A stretch of DNA of 64,000 nucleotides from Nocardia jinanensis (GCF_014645735.1 NZ_BMMH01000021.1:20733-84732); one strand, 5' to 3'; positions 50,578 through 59,942 are shown, counted from the stretch's first letter. Program-made: numbers and translations. The notes: generated from the letters alone by a model not told the origin.

Positions 50578-51963
50578 ATGCGCCATGGCAGGGGAGTGTT
50601 GCTGGTTGCGGTTCTTTCGATGCTCGTCCCGGTTGTCGTCGGCTGCGCGGGTGGCGCCGACGACGATCGGGTGCGCGGGCAGTGGCACGGGGCCATCGAG
50701 GTACCCGGTGCACCGGTGGTGGTGGCGGTGGATTTCACCGGACACCACAGCGGCGTCATCGATATTCCGGCGGAACAGGTGGCCGGGCGCGCGCTCGCGG
50801 ATGTGGTGGCCGAACCCGAGCGAGTGGAGTTCGGCGTGCCGGATGTGCCGGGCGACGCGCGATTCGCCGGTCGCCTGGACGAATCGGCCGATGCCATCGT
50901 CGGTGATTTCCGCCAGTCCGGGCACAGTTTCGGGCTGCGGCTCAACCGCCGGCCCGTCGGGCCGCCGGTACGCCCGCAGCAGCCGGCACCGCCGTATCCC
51001 TACCTTTCCGAGGATGTTTCGTACCCCAGCGGCACTATCACTGTGGCGGGCACCCTGACCCGGCCCGCGGACACCACCGGTCCGCTGCCCACGGTCGTCC
51101 TGGTCGGCGGCAGCGGGCCGCAGGACCGCAACGAGGAGATCGCCGGACATCAGCCGTTCCTGCTACTGGCCGATACGCTCACCCGCGCGGGATACGCGGT
51201 GCTGCGCACCGACGATCGCGGAGTGGGCGGCACCGGCGGCAACCTGAACCAGGCGAACTACACCGATCTGGCCGGAGATATCGAGGCCGGGCTGCGCTTC
51301 CTGCGCGAGCGCCCGGAGCTCGACCCGGACCGGATCGGCCTGCTCGGACATTCCGAGGGCGGCTATCTGGCTCCGCTCGTCGCCGCGCGACCCGAGAACG
51401 GGATCGCCTTCACCGTCCTGATGGCCGGGCCCGCCGTTCCCGGCACCGACATCATCCTGGCACAGGGCCGCCGCACCTTCACCGAGGCCGGGGCGAGCCC
51501 CGAACAACTGGACCGCCATCTCGCTTTCCTGCGGGACTGGACCGCGGCGCTGCGCGCCGGTCAGCTCACCAAGGCGGCGCGGCTGTCGGAGACCTACAAC
51601 CGGACGCTGCCGAAGGAGCTGCGCACCACGTCCGAGGAGCTTACCGGCCAGAACACGCCGTATATGGCCGCGCTGGTGTCCTACGATCCGGCTCCCGCGC
51701 TGTCGGCGCTGCGGATGCCGGCGCTCGCATTCTTCGGATCCAAGGATGTGCAGGTCCCGGCCGCGCAGAACGAGCAACCCATGCGCGATCTGCTGGGTGG
51801 CGATCCGGAGGCCACCGTCACGGTGCTGGAGGGACTCAACCATCTGATGCAACCCGCCGGAACCGGTCTGCCCGCCGAGTACGAGTCCATCGAGACCACC
51901 ATCGACCCGTCGGCCCTCGACACGATCACCGGCTGGCTCGGGGCACGGATTCCGGTGGACTGA
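50578..51963 (+). CDS. alpha/beta-hydrolase lipoprotein
   Basis: The 461-residue protein has a lipoprotein signal (GVLLVAVLSMLVPVVVGC; cysteine near 23), an N-terminal beta domain of about 110 residues (GQWHGAIEVPGAPVVVAVDF) and an alpha/beta-hydrolase domain: oxyanion region LVGGSGPQDRNEE near 185, nucleophile GLLGHSEGGYLAP near 255, Asp in FFGSKDVQVP near 385 and His in EGLNHLMQP near 430. The arrangement matches the secreted dienelactone-hydrolase/YqeB-like esterase lipoproteins found in many bacteria. ATG 50578. It probably hydrolyses an ester at the outer face of the membrane. Confidence 0.8.
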   Translation: MRHGRGVLLVAVLSMLVPVVVGCAGGADDDRVRGQWHGAIEVPGAPVVVAVDFTGHHSGVIDIPAEQVAGRALADVVAEPERVEFGVPDVPGDARFAGRLDESADAIVGDFRQSGHSFGLRLNRRPVGPPVRPQQPAPPYPYLSEDVSYPSGTITVAGTLTRPADTTGPLPTVVLVGGSGPQDRNEEIAGHQPFLLLADTLTRAGYAVLRTDDRGVGGTGGNLNQANYTDLAGDIEAGLRFLRERPELDPDRIGLLGHSEGGYLAPLVAARPENGIAFTVLMAGPAVPGTDIILAQGRRTFTEAGASPEQLDRHLAFLRDWTAALRAGQLTKAARLSETYNRTLPKELRTTSEELTGQNTPYMAALVSYDPAPALSALRMPALAFFGSKDVQVPAAQNEQPMRDLLGGDPEATVTVLEGLNHLMQPAGTGLPAEYESIETTIDPSALDTITGWLGARIPVD

Positions 51964-52006
51964 CCGCCCACCGGCGGGTCATTCCTGCGGGCTTAGACTG
52001 TGGGCC

Positions 52007-53515
52007 ATGAGCGCACCCACCGTCGAACTCATGGATTATGCCGAGGTCCTCACCCGGTACGAGCCGGTGCTGGGCATGGAGGTCCATGTCGAGCTGAACA
52101 CCGCGACCAAGATGTTCTGCGGTTGCCCGACCGTCTTCGGCGCCGATCCCAACACCCAGGTCTGCCCGGTCTGCCTGGGTCTGCCCGGTTCGCTGCCGGT
52201 GGTCAATCAGCAGGCCGTCGAGTCGGCGATCCGGATCGGCCTGGCGCTCAACTGTTCCATCACCCCGTGGGGCCGGTTCGCGCGCAAGAACTACTTCTAC
52301 CCGGATCAGCCGAAGAACTACCAGATCAGCCAATACGACGAGCCCATCGCCACCGAGGGCTACCTCGAGGTCCCGCTCGACGACGGCACCATCTTCCGGG
52401 TCGAGATCGAACGCGCTCATATGGAAGAGGACACCGGTAAATCGGTGCACGTCGGTGGTGCGACCGGCCGCATCCACGGCGCGAGTCATTCGCTGCTCGA
52501 CTACAACCGGGCCGGGGTGCCGCTCATCGAGATCGTCACCAAACCGGTCACCGGCGCCGGGGAGCGCGCGCCCGAGGTCGCCCGCGCGTATGTGACCGCA
52601 TTGCGTGATCTGCTGAAATCCCTGGACGTCTCCGATGTCCGGATGGAACACGGTTCGCTGCGCTGCGATGCCAATGTCTCGCTCATGCCGGTCGGCGCCG
52701 AGGTGTTCGGTACCCGTACCGAGACCAAGAACGTGAACTCACTGAAAAGTGTGGAGGTCGCGGTCCGCTTCGAGATGCGCCGCCAGGCCGCGGTGCTGGC
52801 GACCGGCGGTGAGATCATCCAGGAGACCAGGCATTTCCACGAGGCCGACGGCTCCACCTCGCCGGGCCGGCGCAAGGAAACCGCCGAGGACTACCGGTAC
52901 TTCCCCGAACCCGATCTGGAACCGGTCGCGCCCGATACCGTGTGGGTGGAACAGTTGCGCGGCACCGTCCCCGAATATCCGTGGCTGCGCCGGGCGCGTA
53001 TCCAATCGGATTGGGGTGTTTCCGACGAGGTCATGCGCGACCTGGTGAATGCCGGTGCGCTGGATCTCATCATCGCCACGGTCGACGCCGGCGCTCCTGC
53101 CAAAGAGGCACGTTCGTGGTGGGTCGCCTACCTCACCGAGAAGGCCAACGAACGCGGTGTCGCTCTCGAGGATCTGACGATCACGCCTGCCCAGGTGGCC
53201 GAGGTCATCGGCTTGGTCGAGGCGAAGACGGTGAACAACAAGGTCGCCAAGCAGGTGGTGGATCTGGTGCTCGACGGCGAGGGCGATCCGGCCCGTATCG
53301 TCGAGAGCAAGGGTCTGGGCATGGTCAGCGACGACAGCGCCCTGCAGACCGAGGTCGACAAGGCGCTGGCCGCCAACCCCGATATCGCCGACAAGATCCG
53401 GTCGGGCAAGGTGCAGGCCGCGGGCAAGATCGTCGGTGATGTCATGAAGGCGACACGCGGTCAGGCCGACGCGGCCCGGGTACGCGAGCTCGTCCTCGCC
53501 GCCTGCGCGGAGTAG
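52007..53515 (+). CDS. gatB: aspartyl/glutamyl-tRNA amidotransferase subunit B
   Basis: The 502-residue subunit binds the mischarged tRNA and activates it with ATP in GatCAB. Family motifs are VLGMEVHVELNTATKMFCGC (the first, metal-binding cysteines), KNYFYPDQPKNYQISQYDEP near 90, HMEEDTGK near 140, DYNRAGVPLIEIVT near 165, SLRCDANVSL near 215, and the C-terminal YqeY-like helical domain. ATG 52007 is the start. It completes the gatCA pair encoded at 32104. Confidence 0.94.
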   Translation: MSAPTVELMDYAEVLTRYEPVLGMEVHVELNTATKMFCGCPTVFGADPNTQVCPVCLGLPGSLPVVNQQAVESAIRIGLALNCSITPWGRFARKNYFYPDQPKNYQISQYDEPIATEGYLEVPLDDGTIFRVEIERAHMEEDTGKSVHVGGATGRIHGASHSLLDYNRAGVPLIEIVTKPVTGAGERAPEVARAYVTALRDLLKSLDVSDVRMEHGSLRCDANVSLMPVGAEVFGTRTETKNVNSLKSVEVAVRFEMRRQAAVLATGGEIIQETRHFHEADGSTSPGRRKETAEDYRYFPEPDLEPVAPDTVWVEQLRGTVPEYPWLRRARIQSDWGVSDEVMRDLVNAGALDLIIATVDAGAPAKEARSWWVAYLTEKANERGVALEDLTITPAQVAEVIGLVEAKTVNNKVAKQVVDLVLDGEGDPARIVESKGLGMVSDDSALQTEVDKALAANPDIADKIRSGKVQAAGKIVGDVMKATRGQADAARVRELVLAACAE

Positions 53516-53637
53516 CTGTAGCCAGATCCGCGGATCCGCGACGGACTCCGAGCCGGTGTGAACGCGCACCGGTTCGATCTGGTCCGATCCGGCCGATGTG
53601 ATCGGATATTTTCCGCGGCGCCGCCTGTCGCGGCCGG

Positions 53638-53667
53638 AGCCGGAGTCCATGTGACTCCGGCTTTTCT
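53638..53667 (+). terminator. terminator after gatB
   Basis: A 10-bp perfect stem (53638-53647 with 53653-53662), loop catgt, followed by tttctctt. Confidence 0.75.
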
Positions 53668-53695
53668 CTTGCTCGGCCCGCTGCTTGCGCTCAGG

Positions 53696-53719
53696 CACTA
53701 TTCTAGCGCTAGAATAGTG
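53696..53719. promoter_or_regulatory. 24-bp perfect palindrome, PadR operator candidate
   Basis: The half-site cactattctagc is followed directly by its exact complement, ending one base before the PadR GTG start at 53721. PadR-type repressors bind AT-rich dyads of this kind. There is no room for a ribosome-binding site between dyad and start, so the mRNA is probably leaderless or starts within the dyad, which would make repressor binding block initiation directly. Confidence 0.75.
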
Positions 53720-53720
53720 C

Positions 53721-54260
53721 GTGGAACTCACCCCCTCCGAACTGATCGTCCTGGGTTTGCTCGTCGAACACCCGCAGCACGGCTACGACCTGGAGCAGGC
53801 CATCGAGCGGCGGGGTGTGCGGCAATGGACCGAGATCGGGTTCTCCTCGATCTACTATCTGCTCACCAAACTGGAGAAACGCGGGCTCGTCCACGTTCCC
53901 GACGAACCCGCGACCGCGAAGGGCCGGCGCGTCTTCCATCCGACCGCGACCGGGCGGGAGGCCGCGGCACGTGGCGCGCTCGCGCTCGTGACGGAGTTAC
54001 GTCCGGTTCCGAACCCCTTCCTCGTGGGCGTCGCGAATCTGCCGCTGCTCGCCGAATCCGATTACGCGCACGCACTGCGCGGTCGCCTCGCGCAGGTCGA
54101 GGCGCGTATCGCGGCGGTAGAGGCCGCCGCGACGGCGCAATCACCCCTCCCGCTACCGGCGCGCGAGGTCTTCTCCTATTCCCTGAGCCTCCTGGAGGCA
54201 GAGAGGTCGTGGCTCGCGCAGCGAGTCCAGGTGCACGATGACGAACAACCCGGCCACTGA
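53721..54260 (+). CDS. PadR-family transcriptional regulator
   Basis: The 179-residue repressor has the winged helix ELTPSELIVLGLLVEHPQHG, then YDLEQAIE and SSIYYLLTKLEKRGLV (residues 5-60), followed by a C-terminal helical dimerisation domain (PadR C-terminal, subfamily 2). The start is GTG 53721, one base after the palindromic operator. It overlaps the GyrI-like gene by 23 bases, so the two are co-regulated, and the second protein could bind the effector that relieves repression. Confidence 0.85.
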   Translation: MELTPSELIVLGLLVEHPQHGYDLEQAIERRGVRQWTEIGFSSIYYLLTKLEKRGLVHVPDEPATAKGRRVFHPTATGREAAARGALALVTELRPVPNPFLVGVANLPLLAESDYAHALRGRLAQVEARIAAVEAAATAQSPLPLPAREVFSYSLSLLEAERSWLAQRVQVHDDEQPGH

Positions 54261-54879
54261 CAAGGTCGATTTCAAGCGGGAGATCGCGGCCTACCGCGCC
54301 CGGCAGGGCCGGTTCGAGGTGGTGGACGTACCCGACCTGCGATACCTCATGATCGACGGGCACGGCGACCCGAATACCGACCCGGACTTCGCCCACGCGA
54401 CCGAGGCGCTCTACCCCCTGGCTTACAAACTCAAGTTCGCCAGCAAACGCGATCTCGGACGCGACTACACGGTCATGCCGCTGGAGGGCCTGTGGTGGGC
54501 CGACGATATGGATGCTTTCACCGCGTCACGCGATAAATCCCGCTGGGACTGGACATTGATGATCATGGTGCCCGACTGGATCGAACGGGACCTGTTCGCG
54601 GCCGTGGTCGAGCAGGTCGCGGCGAAGGACGCCCCCCGCCGCCTGCACGACGTACGCCTGGACACCATGTCGGAGGGACGCTGTGTACAGACGCTGCACA
54701 TCGGCTCCTACGACGCCGAGGCCGAGGTGCTGGCCCGGATGCACCACGAATTCGTTCCGGACAACGGGTTCCGTATGGCCGGCAGACATCACGAGATCTA
54801 TCTCGGCGACGCCCGCAAGGTAGCGCCGGAGAAACTCCGCACGATCCTCCGGCAACCGGTCGCCCCGCGGACCTCCTGA
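54238..54879 (+). CDS. GyrI-like small-molecule-binding protein
   Basis: The 213-residue protein matches the GyrI-like domain (PF06445-type) with FEVVDVPDLRYLMIDGHGDP near 28-47, YPLAYKLKFASKRD near 62, MPLEGLWW, VPDWIERDLF near 115 and the closing YDAEAEVLARMHHEF and RHHEIYLGDARK blocks. This fold binds planar or cationic compounds in drug-responsive regulators. Paired with PadR in one overlapping transcript, it may be a sequestration or resistance factor. ATG 54238 is used. Confidence 0.82.
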   Translation: MTNNPATDKVDFKREIAAYRARQGRFEVVDVPDLRYLMIDGHGDPNTDPDFAHATEALYPLAYKLKFASKRDLGRDYTVMPLEGLWWADDMDAFTASRDKSRWDWTLMIMVPDWIERDLFAAVVEQVAAKDAPRRLHDVRLDTMSEGRCVQTLHIGSYDAEAEVLARMHHEFVPDNGFRMAGRHHEIYLGDARKVAPEKLRTILRQPVAPRTS

Positions 54880-54899
54880 AACAGCCACCCGATCAGCGG

Positions 54900-56009
54900 T
54901 CAGTCCGGGCCGCCGCCACCGGCGGACGGGGGCGGGATGCGCACCACCCGGTCGTCGTTCGGCGTGGGCTGGCCGCCGTCGGATTTGTTCGACGTGGACA
55001 CCCAGATCGTCCCGTCCATGGCCGGGGTCGCGCCGAGCAGCCGGCCGTACTTGTTCGCCAGGAAAACGCTCGGCGGTGCGGTGACCGCGTAGGTCTGGGG
55101 GTCCGGCGACGCCATCGCGAGCGCTTTCGCGTCGGTCAGCGAGATCGCCAACCCTTCGGGAGTCACCGCGCAACCGGCCACGCCCGGACGATCCGGCCAC
55201 GTCCACGCGGTGGTGACCACACCGTCGGGGCCTATCCGTTGCAGCCGGTCCATGGCGGGAGTGCGGTCGGTGATCCAGATCTGATCGCCGCCCAGGCAGA
55301 TATCGCCGACCGAGCCGATTCCGGAGACCGCGACCTCGGTGGGAGCGTTGCCGTTGGAGGTCGGATTGTTCACCCGCAGTAGTTTTCCGGCCGTGCTCGC
55401 GGGGTCCGACGCGGCGGCGGGATCGCCGGCGTCGCCGGTGAGCACCAGCATCTGATCGGGTTTCGACCAATCGATCGCGCCGCGATTACCGGTGGTGCCC
55501 TTGGGGATTCCCGTCAACACCGGTTTCGGTGGGCCGCCCCCCTCGGCGACCCGTACCACCCTGTTGTCACTGGCTGTGGTGACGTAGGCGTAGATCAGCC
55601 CGTCCTCGGGATAGGTGGGGGAGATGGCGATATCGCTCAGCCCGCCGTCACCCGCGGGATCGACATCGACCCTGGCCACCTCGACCGGTTGCTGTTCCGG
55701 CGCGACGTGCAGGATCCGGCCGGTGCGCCGTTCGGCCACGAGCGCGTAGCCGCCCATCTCGACCAGCCCGCCGGCGGTATCGAGGCAGCTGACCACCACG
55801 GCCGGATCGGGGTCGATGCACGGACCGCTGGGCCTGGTGGTGGATTCATCGGACGGTTTGGGTTTCGTCGGCTCGAGTTCCGCGGCGTCCAGCGTCGGCT
55901 CCTGGGTGAACGGACTGGATGCGGAATCGTCGAATCGGGCGCATCCACTCAGTACCAACGCACCGAGTACCAGCCCCACCGTCACGCGCCGCGCGCCAAC
56001 CGACCTCAT
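54900..56009 (-). CDS. lppZ: LppZ-like lipoprotein, PQQ-sugar-dehydrogenase (beta-propeller) fold
   Basis: The 369-residue protein has a lipoprotein signal (VTVGLVLGALVLSGC; cysteine near 23) and a six-bladed propeller of the sorbosone/PQQ glucose dehydrogenase type: GGLSDIAISPTYPEDGLIYA near 120, LTGDAGDPAAASDPAS near 200, GSVGDICLGGDQIWITD and a closing GTIWVSTSNKSD. It is the counterpart of LppZ (Rv3006), in the same relative position near gatB. PQQ-binding residues are not obvious, so a binding rather than catalytic role is possible. ATG 56009 has GGAGG just upstream. Confidence 0.82.
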   Translation of the reverse strand: MRSVGARRVTVGLVLGALVLSGCARFDDSASSPFTQEPTLDAAELEPTKPKPSDESTTRPSGPCIDPDPAVVVSCLDTAGGLVEMGGYALVAERRTGRILHVAPEQQPVEVARVDVDPAGDGGLSDIAISPTYPEDGLIYAYVTTASDNRVVRVAEGGGPPKPVLTGIPKGTTGNRGAIDWSKPDQMLVLTGDAGDPAAASDPASTAGKLLRVNNPTSNGNAPTEVAVSGIGSVGDICLGGDQIWITDRTPAMDRLQRIGPDGVVTTAWTWPDRPGVAGCAVTPEGLAISLTDAKALAMASPDPQTYAVTAPPSVFLANKYGRLLGATPAMDGTIWVSTSNKSDGGQPTPNDDRVVRIPPPSAGGGGPD

Positions 56010-56168
56010 AAGCCTCCAACGTAGTGGAAATGACACCGGTCGTGCCCTGGCGGCCCTGCCGCGAGTGGAAGCGCCGGTCGTCCGCCCCGCAACACGCGGC
56101 CGAGGCGTGGCGCGGACACGCCGCCGATTCAGCCGGTGCCCGGAGGATCGGCGGCTTACTGTTGAGGA

Positions 56169-57029
56169 GTGAGTGCCAAGGCGAGAAACGGGTCCGCGTC
56201 CCCCGAGGCCGCGGGGACCGGGAATCTGTCTACCGGAGAGCAGCGCGCGGTATCGACCACCGCGGGCGGGGTCGGGAGTCCCTATGATTCCCCGACCGGC
56301 CAGTTCCCCAAAGTGGCCATGACCAAGGAGATCCCGGTGAACGCATCGGCGACCACAGGCGGCACACCGGCCGATACTCCCGGACCCCGGTCCGGCGGCC
56401 CCGGGGGCCAGGACAACACCTACGAATACGCCAGCATCCCCCCGGCCGGTAATCCGCCCAGCGGGGGCCTGCGCCGCCGCAACGGAGACGGCCGCCGCGG
56501 CACCCTCGACTTCGGGCTCTTCATCCTCCGGTTGGTCGTCGGCGCCACCTTCCTCTACCACGGCCTGCAGAAGCTGACGGGCTGGTTCCACGGCCCCGGC
56601 CTGGACGGCACCAAGAACATGATGGAGAGCAGCGGCTGGAAACAGCCCTCACTCGCCGCCGCCATGGTGACCGCCGGCGAGGTGGGCGGCGGCGTGCTGC
56701 TGATCCTGGGCCTGGCCACCCCGCTGGCCGCGGGCGCGGTACTCGCGGTGATCCTGGACGCCTGGTTCTGGAAGCAGGGTATGCATCCGGGCTTCCAGTA
56801 CAAGGCCGGTCCGGGCGCGGTCGAGATGGAGAGTATCCTCGCCGGTGCCGCCGTCGCGGTCATCTTCACCGGCCCCGGGCGCTGGTCGTTGGACCGGGGG
56901 CGTGGCTGGGCGATTCGGCCGGGGGTCGGGTCGTTCGTGGTGTTCGTACTGGCGGTCGCCGCCGCGGTGCTCACCTATTGGTGGCTCCAGGACGGCAATC
57001 CGCTGACCGGTATCGGTCCGTTCGACTGA
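56169..57029 (+). CDS. DoxX-family membrane protein
   Basis: The 286-residue protein has a cytoplasmic N-terminal region of about 105 residues, low-complexity and Pro/Gly-rich (PPAGNPPSGGLRRRNGDGRR), followed by the DoxX four-helix membrane domain (FGLFILRLVVGATFLYHGLQ near 118, KLTGWF, LAAAMVTAGEVGGGVLLILG) and a C-terminal helix. It starts at GTG 56169. It corresponds to Rv3005c. In mycobacteria, DoxX takes part in a membrane oxidoreductase complex with SodA and SseA; such partners are not in this window. A strong terminator follows. Confidence 0.85.
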   Translation: MSAKARNGSASPEAAGTGNLSTGEQRAVSTTAGGVGSPYDSPTGQFPKVAMTKEIPVNASATTGGTPADTPGPRSGGPGGQDNTYEYASIPPAGNPPSGGLRRRNGDGRRGTLDFGLFILRLVVGATFLYHGLQKLTGWFHGPGLDGTKNMMESSGWKQPSLAAAMVTAGEVGGGVLLILGLATPLAAGAVLAVILDAWFWKQGMHPGFQYKAGPGAVEMESILAGAAVAVIFTGPGRWSLDRGRGWAIRPGVGSFVVFVLAVAAAVLTYWWLQDGNPLTGIGPFD

Positions 57030-57046
57030 TCCACCCGGCAGACGCG

Positions 57047-57085
57047 AAGGCGCCCCCGCGAATCTCGGATTCGCGGGGGCGCCTT
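57047..57085. terminator. bidirectional terminator between doxX and ilvD
   Basis: An 18-bp perfect stem (57047-57064 with 57068-57085), loop tcg, beginning aagg and ending cctt then gttcg. It serves both convergent genes. Confidence 0.9.
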
Positions 57086-57105
57086 GTTCGCTCCGTGGGG
57101 CGGGA

Positions 57106-58947
57106 TCAGGGCACGTGCCGGACAGCGCCCTTATCGGCCGAGGTCGCCAAGGCGGCGTAGGCGCGCAGCGCGGTGGTGACCGGCCGCTCCCGGTTCTGCG
57201 GTTGCCACGGACGTTCGCGGGCTTCCATCTTGGCCCGGCGTTCGGTCAGTACGGCGTCGTCGACGAGAACCTCGAGCGTCCGGGTCGCGACATCGATGCG
57301 GATCCGGTCGCCGTTCTCCACCAGTCCGATCACGCCGCCGCTGGCGGCTTCCGGCGAGATATGGCCGATCGACAGGCCCGAGGTGCCGCCGGAGAATCGG
57401 CCGTCGGTGATCAGGGCGCACTGTTTACCCAGACCCGCGCCCTTGAGGAACGCGGTCGGATGCAGCATCTCCTGCATACCCGGGCCGCCGGCCGGACCCT
57501 CGTAACGCACCACGAGGACATCTCCGGGCTGGATCTTCTTGCCCAGGATCACCGAAACGGCTTCCTCCTGGGACTCCACGACCACGGCCGGGCCTTCGAA
57601 GGAGAACAGTTCCTCGTCGATACCGGCGGTTTTGAGCACCGCGCCGTCGAGCGCGATATTGCCGCGCAGCACGACCAGCCCGCCCTCGGCGGTGTAGGCG
57701 TTTTCGATATCGCGGATGCAGCCGCCCGCGGCATCGGTATCCAGTGACGACCAGCGGTTCCCGGTCGAGAACGGTTCGGTGGTGCGCACCCCGCCCGGCG
57801 CCGCGTGGAAGAGTTCGAGGGCTTCCTCCGAGGCCTTACCCGACCGGATATCCCAGGTGTCGAGCCATTCGTCGACAGTGGCGCTGTGCACCGTCGTCAC
57901 ATCGGTCTCCAGCAGCCCGGCCCGGCGCAGCTCACCGAGGATGGCGGGGATTCCACCGGCCCGGTGCACGTCCTCCATGTGGTAGTCGGAGTTCGGTGAC
58001 ACCTTGGACAGGGTCGGCACCTTGCGGCTGATGGTCTCGATGGTGTGCAGATCGAAATCGATCTCACCCTCCTGGGCCGCGGCCAGGGTGTGCAGCACGG
58101 TATTGGTCGAACCGCCCATCGCGACATCCAGCGCCATCGCATTGCGGAAGGCCTTGTCGTTCGCGACATTGCGCGGCAGCACCGACGCGTCGTCGTCGCG
58201 GTACCAGCGGGTCGCGATATCGACGATCACCCGGCCGGCCCGCTCGAAGAGTGCGCGCCGGGCCTCATGGGTGGCCAGTGTGGAGCCGTTGCCCGGCAGG
58301 GCCAGGCCCAGTGCCTCGGTGAGACAGTTCATCGAGTTCGCGGTGAACATGCCCGAGCAGGAACCGCAGGTCGGGCAGGCGCTGCGCTCGACCTCGCTGA
58401 GCCCTTCGTCGGTGACCGCGGAGTTCGCGCTCGCCGAGATGGCGGTGATCAGGTCGGTGGGAGCCTGGGCCACCCCGCCCACGACCACGGCCTTACCTGC
58501 CTCCATCGGCCCGCCGGAGACGAACACCGCCGGGATGTTCAGCCGCATGGCGGCGTTCAGCATGCCCGGGGTGATCTTGTCGCAGTTGGAGATGCACACG
58601 AGCGCGTCGGCGGTGTGCGCGTTCGCCATGTACTCCACCGAGTCGGCGATGATCTCGCGGCTGGGCAGCGAGTAGAGCATGCCGCCGTGCCCCATGGCGA
58701 TACCGTCGTCCACCGCGATGGTGTGGAATTCACGCGGTACTCCGCCCGCTTCGCGCACCGCGTCGGCCACGATCTCGCCCACGTTCTTCAGATGCACGTG
58801 CCCGGGCACGAACTGAGTGTAGGAGTTGGCGATCGCGACGATCGGCTTACCGAAATCGGAGTCGGTCATACCGGTGGCCCGCCACAGGGCGCGGGCGCCG
58901 GCGGCATTGCGGCCGATGGTGGTTGTTCGGGAGCGAAGCGGTGGCAT
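57106..58947 (-). CDS. ilvD: dihydroxy-acid dehydratase
   Basis: The 613-residue Fe-S enzyme dehydrates dihydroxy-isovalerate and -methylvalerate, the third common step to valine, leucine and isoleucine. Cluster ligands lie in CISNCDKITPGM (near residue 125) and CPTCGSCSGMFTANSMNCL (near 195). The N-terminal RNAAGARALWRATGMTDSDF and C-terminal DGRFSGGTSGLSIGH blocks are intact. ATG 58947. It is encoded opposite to ilvBNC but next to them. M. tuberculosis has ilvD far away (Rv0189c), so the clustering here is a lineage difference. Confidence 0.94.
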   Translation of the reverse strand: MPPLRSRTTTIGRNAAGARALWRATGMTDSDFGKPIVAIANSYTQFVPGHVHLKNVGEIVADAVREAGGVPREFHTIAVDDGIAMGHGGMLYSLPSREIIADSVEYMANAHTADALVCISNCDKITPGMLNAAMRLNIPAVFVSGGPMEAGKAVVVGGVAQAPTDLITAISASANSAVTDEGLSEVERSACPTCGSCSGMFTANSMNCLTEALGLALPGNGSTLATHEARRALFERAGRVIVDIATRWYRDDDASVLPRNVANDKAFRNAMALDVAMGGSTNTVLHTLAAAQEGEIDFDLHTIETISRKVPTLSKVSPNSDYHMEDVHRAGGIPAILGELRRAGLLETDVTTVHSATVDEWLDTWDIRSGKASEEALELFHAAPGGVRTTEPFSTGNRWSSLDTDAAGGCIRDIENAYTAEGGLVVLRGNIALDGAVLKTAGIDEELFSFEGPAVVVESQEEAVSVILGKKIQPGDVLVVRYEGPAGGPGMQEMLHPTAFLKGAGLGKQCALITDGRFSGGTSGLSIGHISPEAASGGVIGLVENGDRIRIDVATRTLEVLVDDAVLTERRAKMEARERPWQPQNRERPVTTALRAYAALATSADKGAVRHVP

Positions 58948-59045
58948 GAGTGTCCTCGGTCGGGTCGCGGGGCTGAGTGAATGCGACTGCGCCGTATCGC
59001 CTGAGCGGATGACCGCGCGTGCGGTGCGATCGGCGATTCTCCAGG

Positions 59046-59723
59046 TTACTCCCGCGCGGAAGTGGGTCCGGGTTCGGTATCGGCGGCGCCGGGCGCCGGG
59101 GAGACCTCGTGTGCCCCGGCGGAATCCCCGGCCGCGGGGCGATCGGTGCCGGTGTGCCCGGCTGCCGTGCCGGGTGTGGATTCGACGGCCTCGGCGTCGT
59201 CGGGTGCGGCGTCACCGGTAAGGGAGTCGGCGGCAGGAGAATCCGCCGCCGCCGGCTCGGGGACCGCGAACGGGTCCGGGATCCGTCCCCCGGCGGCGTC
59301 CACGAGGTCTCGCAGCCGGTCGTAGCTCACGGCCGGCAGGGGTACCTCGGTGTCGTCGTCGAGGTGTACGCGCACGAAACCGCGCTTGGGAATACTGAGG
59401 CCCTGCACCTGCGCCCAGTCGATGTGCCGGGACGAGAACACCGACCGCAGATCCAGGCCGCGCGGGGAGACAGTGGTTTGGGTCCGCACGATCCACACGA
59501 TCGCCGCGAGCGGGATGATCGCCAGCCAGAACAGTCCGCCCGGCCAGCCGACGATGGGGAAGAACACGCACATCGCCAGAATGAACACACCGAGGAAGGA
59601 CAGCCGTGTTGTGCGGATCACACGCTTCGGTCCCGGCGGCGCCGTATCCCCACCCGTTACCTCCGTGGCGGCGGGGTTGTGGGACGATTCAGGTGGTGGC
59701 ACGGACTGATGCGGTGATGACAC
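59046..59723 (-). CDS. membrane PH-domain protein (CFP-6-like)
   Basis: The 225-residue protein has two adjacent membrane helices (SFLGVFILAMCVFFPIVGWP, then GLFWLAIIPLAAIVWIV) and a bacterial PH domain (TTVSPRGLDLRSVFSSRHID, WAQVQGLSIPKRGFVRVHLD) with a disordered Ala/Pro/Asp-rich tail of about 70 residues. It corresponds to Rv3004 (low-molecular-weight antigen CFP-6), which neighbours ilvB there too. GTG 59723 is the start. The tail may be extracellular or cytoplasmic; topology was not computed. Confidence 0.8.
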   Translation of the reverse strand: MSSPHQSVPPPESSHNPAATEVTGGDTAPPGPKRVIRTTRLSFLGVFILAMCVFFPIVGWPGGLFWLAIIPLAAIVWIVRTQTTVSPRGLDLRSVFSSRHIDWAQVQGLSIPKRGFVRVHLDDDTEVPLPAVSYDRLRDLVDAAGGRIPDPFAVPEPAAADSPAADSLTGDAAPDDAEAVESTPGTAAGHTGTDRPAAGDSAGAHEVSPAPGAADTEPGPTSARE

Positions 59724-59833
59724 CTCACCATCCTCGCATCATGGTGGACCGGCGTGAGCACCCGCTACCTTCCCACATAATGGGAAGTCAGCGGTCAGCT
59801 GTTTGACTCCGCACCACACGCACACATACCGTC

Positions 59834-59887
59834 ATGCGCGTGAATCGAAACGAGATGCTCGTAATCGGCCGGCGCGTCCAGCGCTGA
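59834..59887 (+). CDS. ilvB attenuator leader peptide
   Basis: The 17-codon frame encodes MRVNRNEMLVIGRRVQR and stops at 59887. It contains Val3, a Leu-Val-Ile run at residues 9-11 and Val15. It precedes the ilvB start by 125 bases, with a T-tract hairpin between. This is the design of transcription attenuators known for ilvB operons of actinobacteria: ribosomes stalling at branched-chain codons favour read-through. No ribosome-binding site is seen upstream, so the peptide may be leaderless, as other actinobacterial leader peptides are. Confidence 0.7.
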   Translation: MRVNRNEMLVIGRRVQR

Positions 59888-59942
59888 GCCAGACGATCCG
59901 GAGTCGAATACGTCAGCTCGCACTGCGACGCGCCACCCTCGA

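Noticed and set aside
49573..51150. 525-codon minus-strand frame opposite pfkA
   Set aside because: It overlaps conserved pfkA and a hydrolase lipoprotein with clear motifs, and shows shadow composition.
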